64,000 nucleotides of DNA from Calditrichia bacterium. GTDB taxonomy: Bacteria; Calditrichota; Calditrichia; Calditrichales; Calditrichaceae. The stretch spans positions 1-64,000 of the forward strand of contig JALSTK010000109.1 in assembly GCA_026983775.1 (NCBI GenBank), written 5' to 3'. The notes under the pieces are model-generated. The model saw only the letters and a list, made by a program, of their open reading frames with translations, had not been told where the DNA came from and made no database searches. Each line of letters opens with the position of its first letter. Position 1 is the first letter of the stretch. The position numbers were made by a program, and so were the translations under genes. Below are positions 55,762 through 64,000 of the stretch, one piece after another.

Positions 55762-57834
55762 TTATTTATCGTGATCGACCGTAATTCTGTTTTCTTCCAC
55801 AATTTTCCGTGCTGCCTGCCGGATAGATTGCAGCCATTTATCTCCTTTCTTCAATTCTTCTTCCGCGCGTTGCAGGATATCATAATAGAGATGCCAGGCC
55901 GACTGTTCTCTTTCAAAAACCTTTTTTATCCATGTCTGCCCATTGTCCGGTTGTTCTATAAAGGGTTTCAGACGACCTACCGCCTGTCGCAAAAAGGCTA
56001 TCGCCCGTTCCGATCCGTCTTCTTGCGTCATGCGGAAATATCGTAAAGCCATACGTAGTAAAACAACCGTTACCGGGATTCCCGAGATAAAACATCCGGT
56101 GAAAGGATCCACCTGGTCCATAATATCCTTGACCGGCCAGGGCAAGGCCCGAGCGTAAACAGAAAATAACAGAATGCGCAGATAATCTCCGATTATTTTC
56201 CCCTCGGCAGCCGCTTCAATGGCTTCCCGGGCAAAAGTATCCTTATCGTGGCGCATGAATAAACCGGAAGCATGGTAGTACCGTAACGAAGGCGTGCCCT
56301 TCCATAAAACGGAAAGCAGGTAAGCCTGGTCTTCCGCCCGCCCCATTATCGTCGGTGTAAAGGGACGGAACCTGCGCAAAGCTTCCACTAAAATTCCATT
56401 TGTACCGCCGGTAACATGAAAGCGTTGAATGACTTGTTTTTTACCATCCGGATGGCCGGCACTTCCATAACGGGTCATCATTTCGGCTGCAGTACTTTGG
56501 GCCTGGGGCAGGCGGCTGTAAAAGATACGCTCGTCGAATTCCGGTTGCACCTGCCTTGGAAAAGGAACGTCCGCCGTGAAAAGCCCCCGCCCGATATCCC
56601 GGGCATTCACCAGCGCTCCGGCAATCATTCCCAGTTCCACCAAATGACCATCCGCATCCCGGCCCTTTGCTCCCCATACGGCAGAGGATAGTAGTTGCAA
56701 GGCTGTTGACCCGGTTTCAGCTTCTAATTCCTCTTCCGGAAAAACCTGATCCAGATCAATCTTAAAAGTCGCTTTTATCTGCGGATCGATGAAGACCTGC
56801 CAAAAGGCGCCGATCGCCTTAAGAAAGGAATAGTGTCGACCATATTCCCCATCGACTCCGAACACTTCCCGCAACCCCCCTACATCCGCTTCGGGGAAAA
56901 ACTTCTTTTGCAGGGGTAAAAGCACCTGACGAAAGATTTCATCCGTGGCGTCTTCCGAAAAAATAAAAAGATTGGTATGAAGCAAATTTCCATGCTTTTC
57001 GAACAAATCCTTAAAATAGGGCCGAACCAGGTTGTGCAATCCCCGGTGCGTGGTGGAAGTGGACAGGACGACCGTCAACCGTTCCTGCTTATCGATTGTG
57101 CCGTGGGTCTTTTCGTAAGCCATCATCTTTTCCAAACCCCGGATACCATAAAGGGCTTCGTTTTTATCGGGATCTATTCCCAACGGAATGGGATGGTCGT
57201 ACCAAAAGAGCTGTTTTTCCCGAAGGACTTGCCGGGCGGGAGGCTTTAACTCAACAGGAAGATGCCAATAATCTTCCTTGTTCGAGAGGGGCGGAGCGAG
57301 TAAAATATTGGATGTAAACAGAATTTCCCGGGCCGGATGCGTAATGGGCCGCGGGTCCGGCTTCTCAACAGTCACCGTCCGTTTTTGACGTAATTGATGA
57401 ATTTTTCGTTCCCGATCCCTTTCTGAAAACAATCCGACTCCTTCCGGGAAAAAGGCCGACCACAGGTCCTGCACACGTAATTCTTCGCCCCGGATGAGAC
57501 GCACGGAGAGATGTTCTAACGTATCGGCAAACTGCACATCGCTGACGGCAGCCTCTTCAATTTCTTCCGGGATCCGTTTGGCACCCCTTTGAAAAAAATC
57601 GGCCGCCTCCTTCCAGCGCCGATCCCTGCCGAATTCCGATAGAATCGTTCCGGCCTGTTCATAGTGAGGATGCTCTTTCCCGCACAAACAGATCAGAAAG
57701 GTCGTGACCAGGGTGGAAGGAATTTCTTGTATGGGTGGCTTCTCCGTCCATTGCTCATAGCGAATCCCATCTTTCACCAGCACATCCTTCAGCAAATGAT
57801 TCATTATGATCTGAAATGATATAACCGGATTCAT
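55762..57834 (-). CDS. Unrecognised 690-residue protein, possibly a GT-A-like glycosyltransferase
   Basis: A 690-residue protein that I cannot assign to a known family. The first 200 residues are helical, including a DUF-like acidic region. From about 250 it has a possible GT-A core: RLTVVLSTSTTHRGLHNLV (252-270), the Asp-rich pair FKIDLDQVF (357-365, with D360 and D362 as a DxD-like metal site), GRAEDQAYLLSVL (498-510) and the metal-type YYHASGLFMRHDKDTF (519-534). The order is like that of GT2/GT81 enzymes (donor strand, DxD, acceptor ED, late His). No transmembrane segment or signal peptide is seen. The ATG overlaps the DUF6599 stop as ATGA. A sugar transferase is my hypothesis, not proved. 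Confidence 0.5.
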   Translation of the reverse strand: MNPVISFQIIMNHLLKDVLVKDGIRYEQWTEKPPIQEIPSTLVTTFLICLCGKEHPHYEQAGTILSEFGRDRRWKEAADFFQRGAKRIPEEIEEAAVSDVQFADTLEHLSVRLIRGEELRVQDLWSAFFPEGVGLFSERDRERKIHQLRQKRTVTVEKPDPRPITHPAREILFTSNILLAPPLSNKEDYWHLPVELKPPARQVLREKQLFWYDHPIPLGIDPDKNEALYGIRGLEKMMAYEKTHGTIDKQERLTVVLSTSTTHRGLHNLVRPYFKDLFEKHGNLLHTNLFIFSEDATDEIFRQVLLPLQKKFFPEADVGGLREVFGVDGEYGRHYSFLKAIGAFWQVFIDPQIKATFKIDLDQVFPEEELEAETGSTALQLLSSAVWGAKGRDADGHLVELGMIAGALVNARDIGRGLFTADVPFPRQVQPEFDERIFYSRLPQAQSTAAEMMTRYGSAGHPDGKKQVIQRFHVTGGTNGILVEALRRFRPFTPTIMGRAEDQAYLLSVLWKGTPSLRYYHASGLFMRHDKDTFAREAIEAAAEGKIIGDYLRILLFSVYARALPWPVKDIMDQVDPFTGCFISGIPVTVVLLRMALRYFRMTQEDGSERAIAFLRQAVGRLKPFIEQPDNGQTWIKKVFEREQSAWHLYYDILQRAEEELKKGDKWLQSIRQAARKIVEENRITVDHDK

Positions 57835-58709
57835 CGGTTAGACCCGTCCTTTATGTTCAGCCACAGATCGCTATTCTTTAAAGCGATGGAAATGAGTTGT
57901 CCCTTTACCGTAAGCCGATAGCCATTGTTCGTGAGCTTTTGCAGCTTGTATTCTTCTTCCAGTCTTCCTATAACCTGATCAGGGATTTGTCGGTTTTTAT
58001 AGCGGATAATCAATATCCGAAACGAGGACCCGTGTTTCCGATAAGAGGCGGAAATTCCAATGGCCTGCGCAGATAACCGTAACTGATCGGCAGTGAACAG
58101 GGTAGTTACTTCCCGCAAGCTTAAAGGTCCCCTGATGATACGCCGGGAAGACGGTATCTGCCCCTCTTCGGGAAGAAGAGCCGACCATTGCGGTTCTTTG
58201 CTGCTTGCCGGAAGCTGAGTACCGATCATTTCAGCGAGATTCTGCATGGCTTCCCTGCATTTCGGCTTTCCGGAATAATTGGCAATACGCACCAGAACGG
58301 AATCGCGTACCAAGAGTATCTGCCAGTTATTGAAAGCACTGGCCGGGCCCAAATGAGGTGCAGGCCCGTCTTTGTGGCGCAGACGATAAAACATTCCCCA
58401 GGCACCCGGCTTGCCGGTCATTTCATATACTTCACCGATGATTTCATCGCTTCCGTTGCGATAGAATTGCACAGATAGAGCATGAAAACCCATCTCTAAA
58501 AAGATATCCGCGCCACCATCCAGATATATGGTTAGATCATGTCCCGAATAGGAACGCGGCTTCCCTTCCTGCTGCCAGTTTCCGGGCAAATGATGCGGCC
58601 AGATAATGGGTTGAGCCTGAACAGGAGGGGTCTGGAATACATAGACAAGCAAAAAGATGATGTAATATTTCAAATTTTTAAACGGTGCCCGTTGCCTGAT
58701 ACGTTTCAA
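57831..58709 (-). CDS. DUF6599-family secreted protein
   Basis: A 292-residue protein starting at a TTG (58709, AGGG 7-9 bases upstream; no ATG is available). It has a signal peptide (about 1-32, ending VQAQ). The body matches the DUF6599 plan: LTIYLDGGADIFLEMGFHALSVQFYRNGSDEIIGEVYEM, then PGAWGMFYRLRHKDG and RKHGSSFRILIIRY. The family is exported and of unknown function. Its stop overlaps the 690-residue gene start. It is 16 bases after the GH18 cargo gene. Confidence 0.75.
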   Translation of the reverse strand: MKRIRQRAPFKNLKYYIIFLLVYVFQTPPVQAQPIIWPHHLPGNWQQEGKPRSYSGHDLTIYLDGGADIFLEMGFHALSVQFYRNGSDEIIGEVYEMTGKPGAWGMFYRLRHKDGPAPHLGPASAFNNWQILLVRDSVLVRIANYSGKPKCREAMQNLAEMIGTQLPASSKEPQWSALLPEEGQIPSSRRIIRGPLSLREVTTLFTADQLRLSAQAIGISASYRKHGSSFRILIIRYKNRQIPDQVIGRLEEEYKLQKLTNNGYRLTVKGQLISIALKNSDLWLNIKDGSNR

Positions 58710-58725
58710 TTTAAAAACCCTGTTT

Positions 58726-61200
58726 TTATCGTATTAAAATCACCTTCTCCGTGGCTGAAAATCGGCCGGCCTCTATTTTAACCACATACACACCGCCGGC
58801 CAATCCCGTAGCGTTAAATACAATCCGGTGTCTGCCGGCTGCCATTCTCGTGTTGAGCAGCTCTTTGACCACCTGTCCCAAAATATTATAGACCGTTAGA
58901 CGCACCGGGCTGGCCGAAGGAATTTGGAAACGAATCATCGTTTGCGGATTATTGGTTTTACCGCCGCGGGCTCCTGCACCGAAAGGATTAGGATAATTGG
59001 GAAAGAGGCGAAACCGCCCGGGCGGGGCCGATTCATATTGCACAACAGGAGTTGCCTTATTGAAGAAATCGACGATCTTTGCCAGTACTTCCCGGCGGGC
59101 TTCCGCCGGATAGATCGTTTCAAAAGGGATGCTCATATTGACTACTTTCCCTTCGGCCCGGCCGTTTGGAAACATGCCGGAGAAGGAAACGGCCGCTCCT
59201 CCGGATGCGCTCGAAACGTTGTTGTATTTTAAGGCTAAGTTACTGCCGTTCATGGCGCTAATGGCATCCGGATAATCCACATCATAGGTAGCGTGATTGC
59301 CGTCATCAAAGTAAAACGAACTCACCCCTGCAAAGATTTGGCCCGGAACGGCTTCGGCCTGATAGTAGGTTCCGCGTTTGCCCAGCGGGGCGTCATCCAC
59401 ATAATGCGCTTTGAGAAAATCCTCATAAAATTGGCGGTCTTCCACCGATCCCTTATGAACCAGGTCCCAGCCGATTTCGGAACCGGATACAAAGAGATGG
59501 CCGCCGTTACGCAGATACTCCTTCACTACCGCCTGTTCCGGAACATTAAACGTAAAATCGACCGTGCTCTCATCACCCAAAAACCAGTCGACGATAAAGA
59601 AATCATTCGGATCGAAGGTTCCGTTCATAAGCGCCTCATTCTGCGCGGAAACCACCGCGTATCCCAGAGCGGAAAAAGCCGCGGCGTGTTGTCGAATAAA
59701 ATTATAGGTATTGCCCGGGCTGTTGCGATCGAAGCCATCCACAATAAGCACCGTTACGGGGTTTGGGGTGACCGTCGCAGCCAGGACACCGGAAGCAGCA
59801 CTCAGGCCGCACCCGTTCTTGGCCTTGCATTTAAAATAGTATAACTGCCCGTCACTAAAACCGCCGATCTCCGCCTGGTTGCCGTTAATATCCATGGAAT
59901 CGCTAAAAGTGATCCCGTCGCTTCCCCAATAGATGCGGTATCCATCGACAAAATCCTGCGCATCCAGATGAATAAAGACAGAATCACTTCCTTCCAGATT
60001 GGTTATAAAAAAACCCTGAGGCGGATCGGGTAAGGGTAACGTTCCCGGTGCATACCGTTTTCGCAGTTCATTCCACAATTCGCTGCGATCGTCGTCATAA
60101 CCCAGAGCCCACATACCCACGCCGCGATAATTTTTGCTATCGGCCAGCTCGTATTTGAGATCAAGAGAGCTATCCGTATCGAACCAGACCTGGTACCAGT
60201 CCGTGCCGATGCGATAAAAATACCACGGGGTCTGACTGCGGGAATCCCATTGTATTCCATAATTGATGGCCTCTTTCATTTCAGTCGTAAAAAAAGTCGC
60301 TCCGATAAACTGGATCGTTCCCGAATAAGCACTGCCGTCTTCGGTTTGCCAGCGTGAGCCATAATAAGGAAGACCTAAAATGAGTTTTTGCGGTTGACTA
60401 TCGGTGATTTGTTTATACTGGACTTCGACCGTATTGGTAATGTTATAGGAGCCTCCGCTCAACGGTGCCCCGGGGCCGCTGGTGCCGCTCCAGCCGCCAT
60501 AAAAGGCATAGCCCATAATAAATATATAGTCACAGGCATCGGCCAACCCGGCCAGCTTCCATCCGCCCCAGTTTACCGCCGGTCCGGCAAAAGAAACCTC
60601 CGAAGAAGGAAACTGTTCATGAACAAAACCGGTCAGATCGGCCATAAAAGCATTGAGCAGGCTGCCCCGGTCGGCCGAGTACAAACCTTCGAAATCTATA
60701 TTGATCCCGTCCAGATGGTAGGTACTTATCTTATTCTGTACATTTTTGAAAAAATTAGACTTAACTGTGGAATCCGTGAGCAAAGCATGAATTTCGTCCG
60801 CATCAAAATTGACGGCGACCATGACTACCCGCACGCCATGGGCATGCGCCTCATTAATGACATCGGTCCAGGGCCAGTAAGAGGGATTGCCGATACTTCC
60901 GTCGGCGTTTACCCCGAAATCAAATGCGGCGATATGGGTCAATAAATCATACTGTAAATACTTTCGGGCTTTCTTGTATTCCCAATCCGGAAGATAGCCG
61001 AAAATCGTCTTTTGCGGCGCTCTTTTGGGTAATCCTTGCCGGGCTTGAATATCACTACCGGAGGGATTAAAAAGAGACGGTTGTTTGGGAATATTGCTAT
61101 GTTCCAGCCATTGTTGATAATGAATGGAGTGTTGCGGCTGGCTGAACAGGCCTGATACAGAAAGCATTACAAGTAATCCGGCAACTAAAATCCGTTTCAT
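58726..61200 (-). CDS. GH18 chitinase-like T9SS cargo with GATase-like and FnIII modules
   Basis: An 824-residue protein with a signal peptide (about 1-20). The GH18 TIM barrel (about 62-385) has the catalytic motif DGINIDFE with Asp164, Asp169 and Glu171, then IMGYAFYGGWSG and GVGMWALGYDDD. An FnIII-like module is at 395-480. Residues about 485-720 look like a glutamine-amidotransferase-like flavodoxin fold (VTVLIVDGFDRN; GGHLFVSGSEIGWDLV). The last 85 residues are a T9SS sorting domain (LFPNYPNPFGAGARGG, ending SATEKVILIR). Family knowledge says GH18 cleaves chitin or peptidoglycan-like beta-1,4 linkages; substrate is unknown. AAGGA precedes the ATG. Confidence 0.88.
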   Translation of the reverse strand: MKRILVAGLLVMLSVSGLFSQPQHSIHYQQWLEHSNIPKQPSLFNPSGSDIQARQGLPKRAPQKTIFGYLPDWEYKKARKYLQYDLLTHIAAFDFGVNADGSIGNPSYWPWTDVINEAHAHGVRVVMVAVNFDADEIHALLTDSTVKSNFFKNVQNKISTYHLDGINIDFEGLYSADRGSLLNAFMADLTGFVHEQFPSSEVSFAGPAVNWGGWKLAGLADACDYIFIMGYAFYGGWSGTSGPGAPLSGGSYNITNTVEVQYKQITDSQPQKLILGLPYYGSRWQTEDGSAYSGTIQFIGATFFTTEMKEAINYGIQWDSRSQTPWYFYRIGTDWYQVWFDTDSSLDLKYELADSKNYRGVGMWALGYDDDRSELWNELRKRYAPGTLPLPDPPQGFFITNLEGSDSVFIHLDAQDFVDGYRIYWGSDGITFSDSMDINGNQAEIGGFSDGQLYYFKCKAKNGCGLSAASGVLAATVTPNPVTVLIVDGFDRNSPGNTYNFIRQHAAAFSALGYAVVSAQNEALMNGTFDPNDFFIVDWFLGDESTVDFTFNVPEQAVVKEYLRNGGHLFVSGSEIGWDLVHKGSVEDRQFYEDFLKAHYVDDAPLGKRGTYYQAEAVPGQIFAGVSSFYFDDGNHATYDVDYPDAISAMNGSNLALKYNNVSSASGGAAVSFSGMFPNGRAEGKVVNMSIPFETIYPAEARREVLAKIVDFFNKATPVVQYESAPPGRFRLFPNYPNPFGAGARGGKTNNPQTMIRFQIPSASPVRLTVYNILGQVVKELLNTRMAAGRHRIVFNATGLAGGVYVVKIEAGRFSATEKVILIR

Positions 61201-61309
61201 AATTTGGATTCCTTAAAAATAAGAGCGTGATCTTGCCCGGTCAGTTGCGGCAACAACGAATCGTTCCCCTGATTAAAATTTTTTCATCTGAATCCGGCCC
61301 TTTTACGGT

Positions 61310-62185
61310 TTAAATCCGGATTTGATTCCTGCCCCCTTCTTTGGCCCGATACATGGCCCGGTCGGCCGCTTCCACTAAAACCGATTCTTCCAATCCGTCG
61401 TCAGGGGCACAGGCAATGCCTCCGCTTACCCATACACAGACTTCCTCCAATTCAAAAGTGAGGTTGCTGATTTGTTTCCGCAGACGGTCGGCCACCCTTA
61501 CCGCCGTTGTCTTGTTCGTTTCCGGCATCAGAACGATGATCTCTTCTCCTCCGTAGCGGGCGATAATATCTACTTCGCGCATTTGGGAGAGCAGGCAATC
61601 GGCAATTCTCTTCAAAACCTCATCACCGAAATGATGACCGTAGGTATCGTTAATCCGTTTAAAATGGTCGATATCGAGCATTAAAACACTCAACTTTTGT
61701 TTATATCGCCGCACCCGATTCAATTCATGTTTAAAAAAAAGATGAAGGGCTCGGCGATTGTAAAGTCCGGTCAGCGCATCATAGCGAATCAATTGGGTCA
61801 GATTCTCATATTTGCTGATCAATGTATGCAGTTTGGCACTCAGAATTTTGGGATCATAGGGTTTTACGATATAGTCATCCACAATCAATTCATAGCCACG
61901 TACCACATCATCCCGCTCTCCTTTTGCAGAAAGAAAGATAAAAGGAATCAGTCTGAATTCCTCTCTGGCCAGCAACCGTTTCCTTAGTTCATACCCATCC
62001 ATTTGGGGCATCATAATATCCGAGAGGATAAGACTGGGAGTGATACTGGTCAGGACGGAAAGTGCTTCCACGCCATTGCCGGCGGCGACTACTTCATATC
62101 CCAAAGAGGTCAGGAAGGTATGAATCATTTTATTGGTTACGGGATCGTCTTCCACCAACAAAATTGTTTTGCTAAGATCGTTCAT
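61310..62185 (-). CDS. Response regulator with GGDEF diguanylate cyclase output
   Basis: A 291-residue protein from the ATG at 62185 (AGGGG 7 bases upstream). The receiver domain (1-120) has phospho-acceptor Asp56 in LILSDIMMPQMDG and Lys108 in IVKPYD. The GGDEF domain (about 135-290) has DALTGLYNRRAL, LDIDHFKRINDTYGH and the active site GGEEI at 212-216, a functional GGEEF variant. An inhibitory RxxD I-site (R203 to D206) stands five residues before it. Phosphorylation would switch c-di-GMP synthesis, with product feedback. No histidine kinase gene is next to it. Confidence 0.93.
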   Translation of the reverse strand: MNDLSKTILLVEDDPVTNKMIHTFLTSLGYEVVAAGNGVEALSVLTSITPSLILSDIMMPQMDGYELRKRLLAREEFRLIPFIFLSAKGERDDVVRGYELIVDDYIVKPYDPKILSAKLHTLISKYENLTQLIRYDALTGLYNRRALHLFFKHELNRVRRYKQKLSVLMLDIDHFKRINDTYGHHFGDEVLKRIADCLLSQMREVDIIARYGGEEIIVLMPETNKTTAVRVADRLRKQISNLTFELEEVCVWVSGGIACAPDDGLEESVLVEAADRAMYRAKEGGRNQIRI

Positions 62186-62241
62186 TGCATTCCCCTGGCT
62201 AAAATGATTCCCTGCATACAAAAAATTCCGGCCCGTTTACT

Positions 62242-62275
62242 AAAAACCCCCACCGACAGGGTTGGCCGATGGGGG
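62242..62275 (-). terminator. Rho-independent terminator after the M24 aminopeptidase
   Basis: An 11-bp stem with wobble pairs (62247-62257 with 62265-62275) and a short loop, followed on the minus strand by TTTTT. It lies 46 bases past the peptidase stop codon and isolates the response regulator gene. Confidence 0.85.
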
Positions 62276-62321
62276 ATGGCCTTTGCTATGGTCAAACATA
62301 AACCATGGAACGATTATTTCA

Positions 62322-63713
62322 TCATCCCTTACTGCACAGCTCTTCCACTTCCGTAATTTCCTTGGGGATGGGTTTGCCCAGGACGCGGTGACCCTCCTCC
62401 GTGATCAGTACATCATCCTCAATGCGGATTCCACCGAAGTCGAGATATTTCTCTACTTTTTTATAATTAATGAAGTCCTTGTGCTTCCTGTCTTTCTTCC
62501 ATTGCTCAATCAGAGCGGGAATAAAATAGATTCCGGGTTCAACGGTAAGCACAAACCCGGCTTGAAGCTCACGGGCCAGGCGCAAATAGGCCAAACCGAA
62601 CTGATCGCTTCTTTGCACCGTTTCGTCATAGCCCACATAATCTTCGCCCAGATTCTCCATATCATGAACATCGAGGCCCATCATGTGCCCAAGTCCATGG
62701 GGGAAGAACAGGGCATGGGCCCCTTCCTGTACCGCCGCTTCCACCTCACCCTGCATAAGGCCGAGGTCCTTCAGGCCCTGGGTGATGATACGGGCTGCAA
62801 GCAAATGAATGTCTTTGTAAGGTACACCCGGCTTCAGGGCGTCGATGGCTTCCAACTGGGATTGTAAAACAATACGATACACATCTTTCTGGCGATCGGA
62901 GAACTTGCCGCTTACGGGAAAAGTACGGGTAATATCGGCCGCATAGTGCATATCGGATTCCGCTCCGGAATCGTTGACCACCATGTCCCCTTCCTGCATA
63001 ATATTCCCATGGCTATGATTATGCAGAATCTCACCCCGTGTGGACAGAATAACCGGGAAGGAAACGGAAGCGCCTCCCGCTAAGGCGATGCCTTCGATCA
63101 GTCCGGCCAGAATCTGCTCCTTCATACCCGGCCGGGCCCGTACCATGGCCTGCATATGCATATGAGCGGTAACGGCATGGGCCTTTTCGATTTCTTCGAT
63201 TTCATGGTTATCTTTTACCGAGCGCTGGGCAACCACATTGCGGATCAGTTCTTCCGAAACATGAGCGGTCAAAAACGGATCGGTAATTCCCATTAGTTTC
63301 GATAAACGAAAACGATGTTCGTTGCGGTAGGGCGGCAGAAAATGAATGGTTCTCTTCTGTTCGATGGCCTGTCGTAAATAATCCGTCAGCTTATCCGAAG
63401 CGAGCGTTTCTTCCACACCGACCTCTTTAGCCCGGTCCTGCAAAGCCTGCTGCGGCCCCATCCAGATCACATCTTCCATATCCACATCATTGCCGAAAAT
63501 AATATGGCGATTTTCATCCACGTCGATAACCGCCGCCAGACCGGGTGCATCCAGACCGAAGTAATATAAAAAAGAACTATCCTGGCGAAAGCGATAGGTA
63601 TTATCTGCATAATTCATACTCACTTCTTCATTGCCCAGAAATAAAACAATTCCACCCGACATAGCATTTTGCAGAATTTCGCGACGTTTCGTATATACCT
63701 CTTTATCAAACAT
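62322..63713 (-). CDS. M24 family Xaa-Pro aminopeptidase (aminopeptidase P)
   Basis: A 463-residue protein. An N-terminal creatinase-like domain (1-175) ends before the pita-bread catalytic domain. The metal ligands of M24 are visible: DSGAESD and DITRTFP (two Asp), FPHGLGHMMGLDVHD (His), TVEPGIYF (Glu) and GGIRIEDDVLI (Glu). Such enzymes remove the first residue from peptides with proline in second position, in the cytoplasm. The protein has no signal peptide. The gene is alone, with a candidate promoter and operator upstream and a terminator downstream. PepP and PepQ types are hard to split, so no symbol is given. Confidence 0.92.
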   Translation of the reverse strand: MFDKEVYTKRREILQNAMSGGIVLFLGNEEVSMNYADNTYRFRQDSSFLYYFGLDAPGLAAVIDVDENRHIIFGNDVDMEDVIWMGPQQALQDRAKEVGVEETLASDKLTDYLRQAIEQKRTIHFLPPYRNEHRFRLSKLMGITDPFLTAHVSEELIRNVVAQRSVKDNHEIEEIEKAHAVTAHMHMQAMVRARPGMKEQILAGLIEGIALAGGASVSFPVILSTRGEILHNHSHGNIMQEGDMVVNDSGAESDMHYAADITRTFPVSGKFSDRQKDVYRIVLQSQLEAIDALKPGVPYKDIHLLAARIITQGLKDLGLMQGEVEAAVQEGAHALFFPHGLGHMMGLDVHDMENLGEDYVGYDETVQRSDQFGLAYLRLARELQAGFVLTVEPGIYFIPALIEQWKKDRKHKDFINYKKVEKYLDFGGIRIEDDVLITEEGHRVLGKPIPKEITEVEELCSKG

Positions 63714-64000
63714 GATGCTCTCCCTCTTTAGGCGTGATTTAATTTTTACCTAAATATAAAGAAGTTCCGGTAAAATAAAAATGCCTTTTGATGAAATAAT
63801 TTTTTGGCTTGCCTACCTCCCTGACCTCCCCTTTGAATAAATCGGTTGCACATCATTACAAATCGGTTCACTATTATAAGATTTTTGATAGTTTATCAAA
63901 TTTCAGATAATTTCAGATTCCGTAACAACTATCGGCTTCTTAAGATAATCCCGTAAACTCAATGCCCGGGGAGGATATTTGAATGAATGGAAATTCCGGC
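63714..64000 (-). other. Upstream intergenic region at the right edge
   Basis: Apart from the promoter and inverted repeat at 63873-63900, this 287-base stretch shows no gene on either strand. The window may end inside the intergenic region before the next gene. Confidence 0.5.
63873..63900 (-). promoter_or_regulatory. Promoter with overlapping inverted repeat, upstream of the aminopeptidase
   Basis: A perfect -10 TATAAT (63873-63878) is preceded, 16 bases away, by TTTGAT (63895-63900). The -35 overlaps a 7-bp inverted repeat TTTGATA/TATCAAA (63884-63890 and 63894-63900, 3-base spacer), which could be an operator. The leader would be about 150 bases. Confidence 0.4.

Overview
The window looks like chromosomal DNA of a Gram-negative member of the Fibrobacterota-Chlorobiota-Bacteroidota (FCB) assemblage. 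Calditrichota (Caldithrix-like) or a related deep lineage is my best guess, inferred from gene content and not from any rRNA. The evidence is a type IX secretion system (T9SS) sortase with its PorV partner and several proteins with T9SS C-terminal sorting domains, together with lipid A synthesis (lpxK), Lol lipoprotein export (lolC/lolD), DUF5683, DUF4837, DUF6599 and DUF2723 proteins, and c-di-AMP synthesis (cdaA). Every gene I can support lies on the minus strand, so transcription runs from high to low coordinates. I see no insertion sequence, prophage, CRISPR array or rRNA.

Layout from right to left, in the direction of transcription. (1) 61.2-64 kb: an M24 aminopeptidase P with its own terminator and a candidate operator-promoter, then a response regulator-diguanylate cyclase. 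(2) 55.2-61.2 kb: a secreted GH18 chitinase-like T9SS cargo, a DUF6599 protein, a 690-residue protein of unknown family, and a stand-alone NFACT-R RNA-binding protein behind a 14-bp palindrome. (3) 52.2-55.2 kb: aroQ, a polysaccharide flippase and lpxK. (4) 43.9-52.1 kb: tRNA-fMet, a second CAT tRNA, tilS, hpt, ftsH, a TPR membrane protein, folP and cdaA. (5) 29.5-43.8 kb, the T9SS region: a 1418-residue beta-strand-repeat cargo, then the PorU-like C25 sortase, PorV, an FnIII lipoprotein and a small SLBB export protein, with overlapping or touching reading frames, followed by two paralogous outer-membrane barrels with C-terminal coiled coils and a strong terminator. (6) 19.5-29 kb: a SpoIID-domain protein, prfB with a programmed +1 frameshift, lysS, lolC, lolD, recG and a GT2 glycosyltransferase. 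(7) 10-19.1 kb: one long operon with a DUF2723 GT-C-like transferase, a flippase-like membrane protein, a DUF4837 lipoprotein, a PfkB kinase, RmlD, a Dpm1-like polyprenyl-phosphate sugar synthase, accA, a YbgC-type thioesterase and a 54-residue Trm112-type zinc protein. (8) 0-10 kb: a second PorV-family protein with a long structured leader, a T9SS cargo with a mutated M6 protease domain, a HEXXH peptidase/beta-propeller/beta-barrel fusion, two DUF5683 proteins and a partial RmlD-like reductase.

The main theme is protein export to the cell surface and envelope building. Region 5 encodes the T9SS attachment machinery and regions 2, 5 and 8 encode its cargo. Region 7 could supply sugar to surface proteins. 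Lipid A, lipoprotein and polysaccharide export genes surround them.

The most unusual items are the promoter-leader-terminator arrangement in front of the second porV (9751-9977), the M6-like cargo in which HEXXH is replaced by Ser-Asn-Ile-Gly-Ser, the coupled sortase locus with its SLBB and barrel neighbours, and the unrecognised 690-residue protein.
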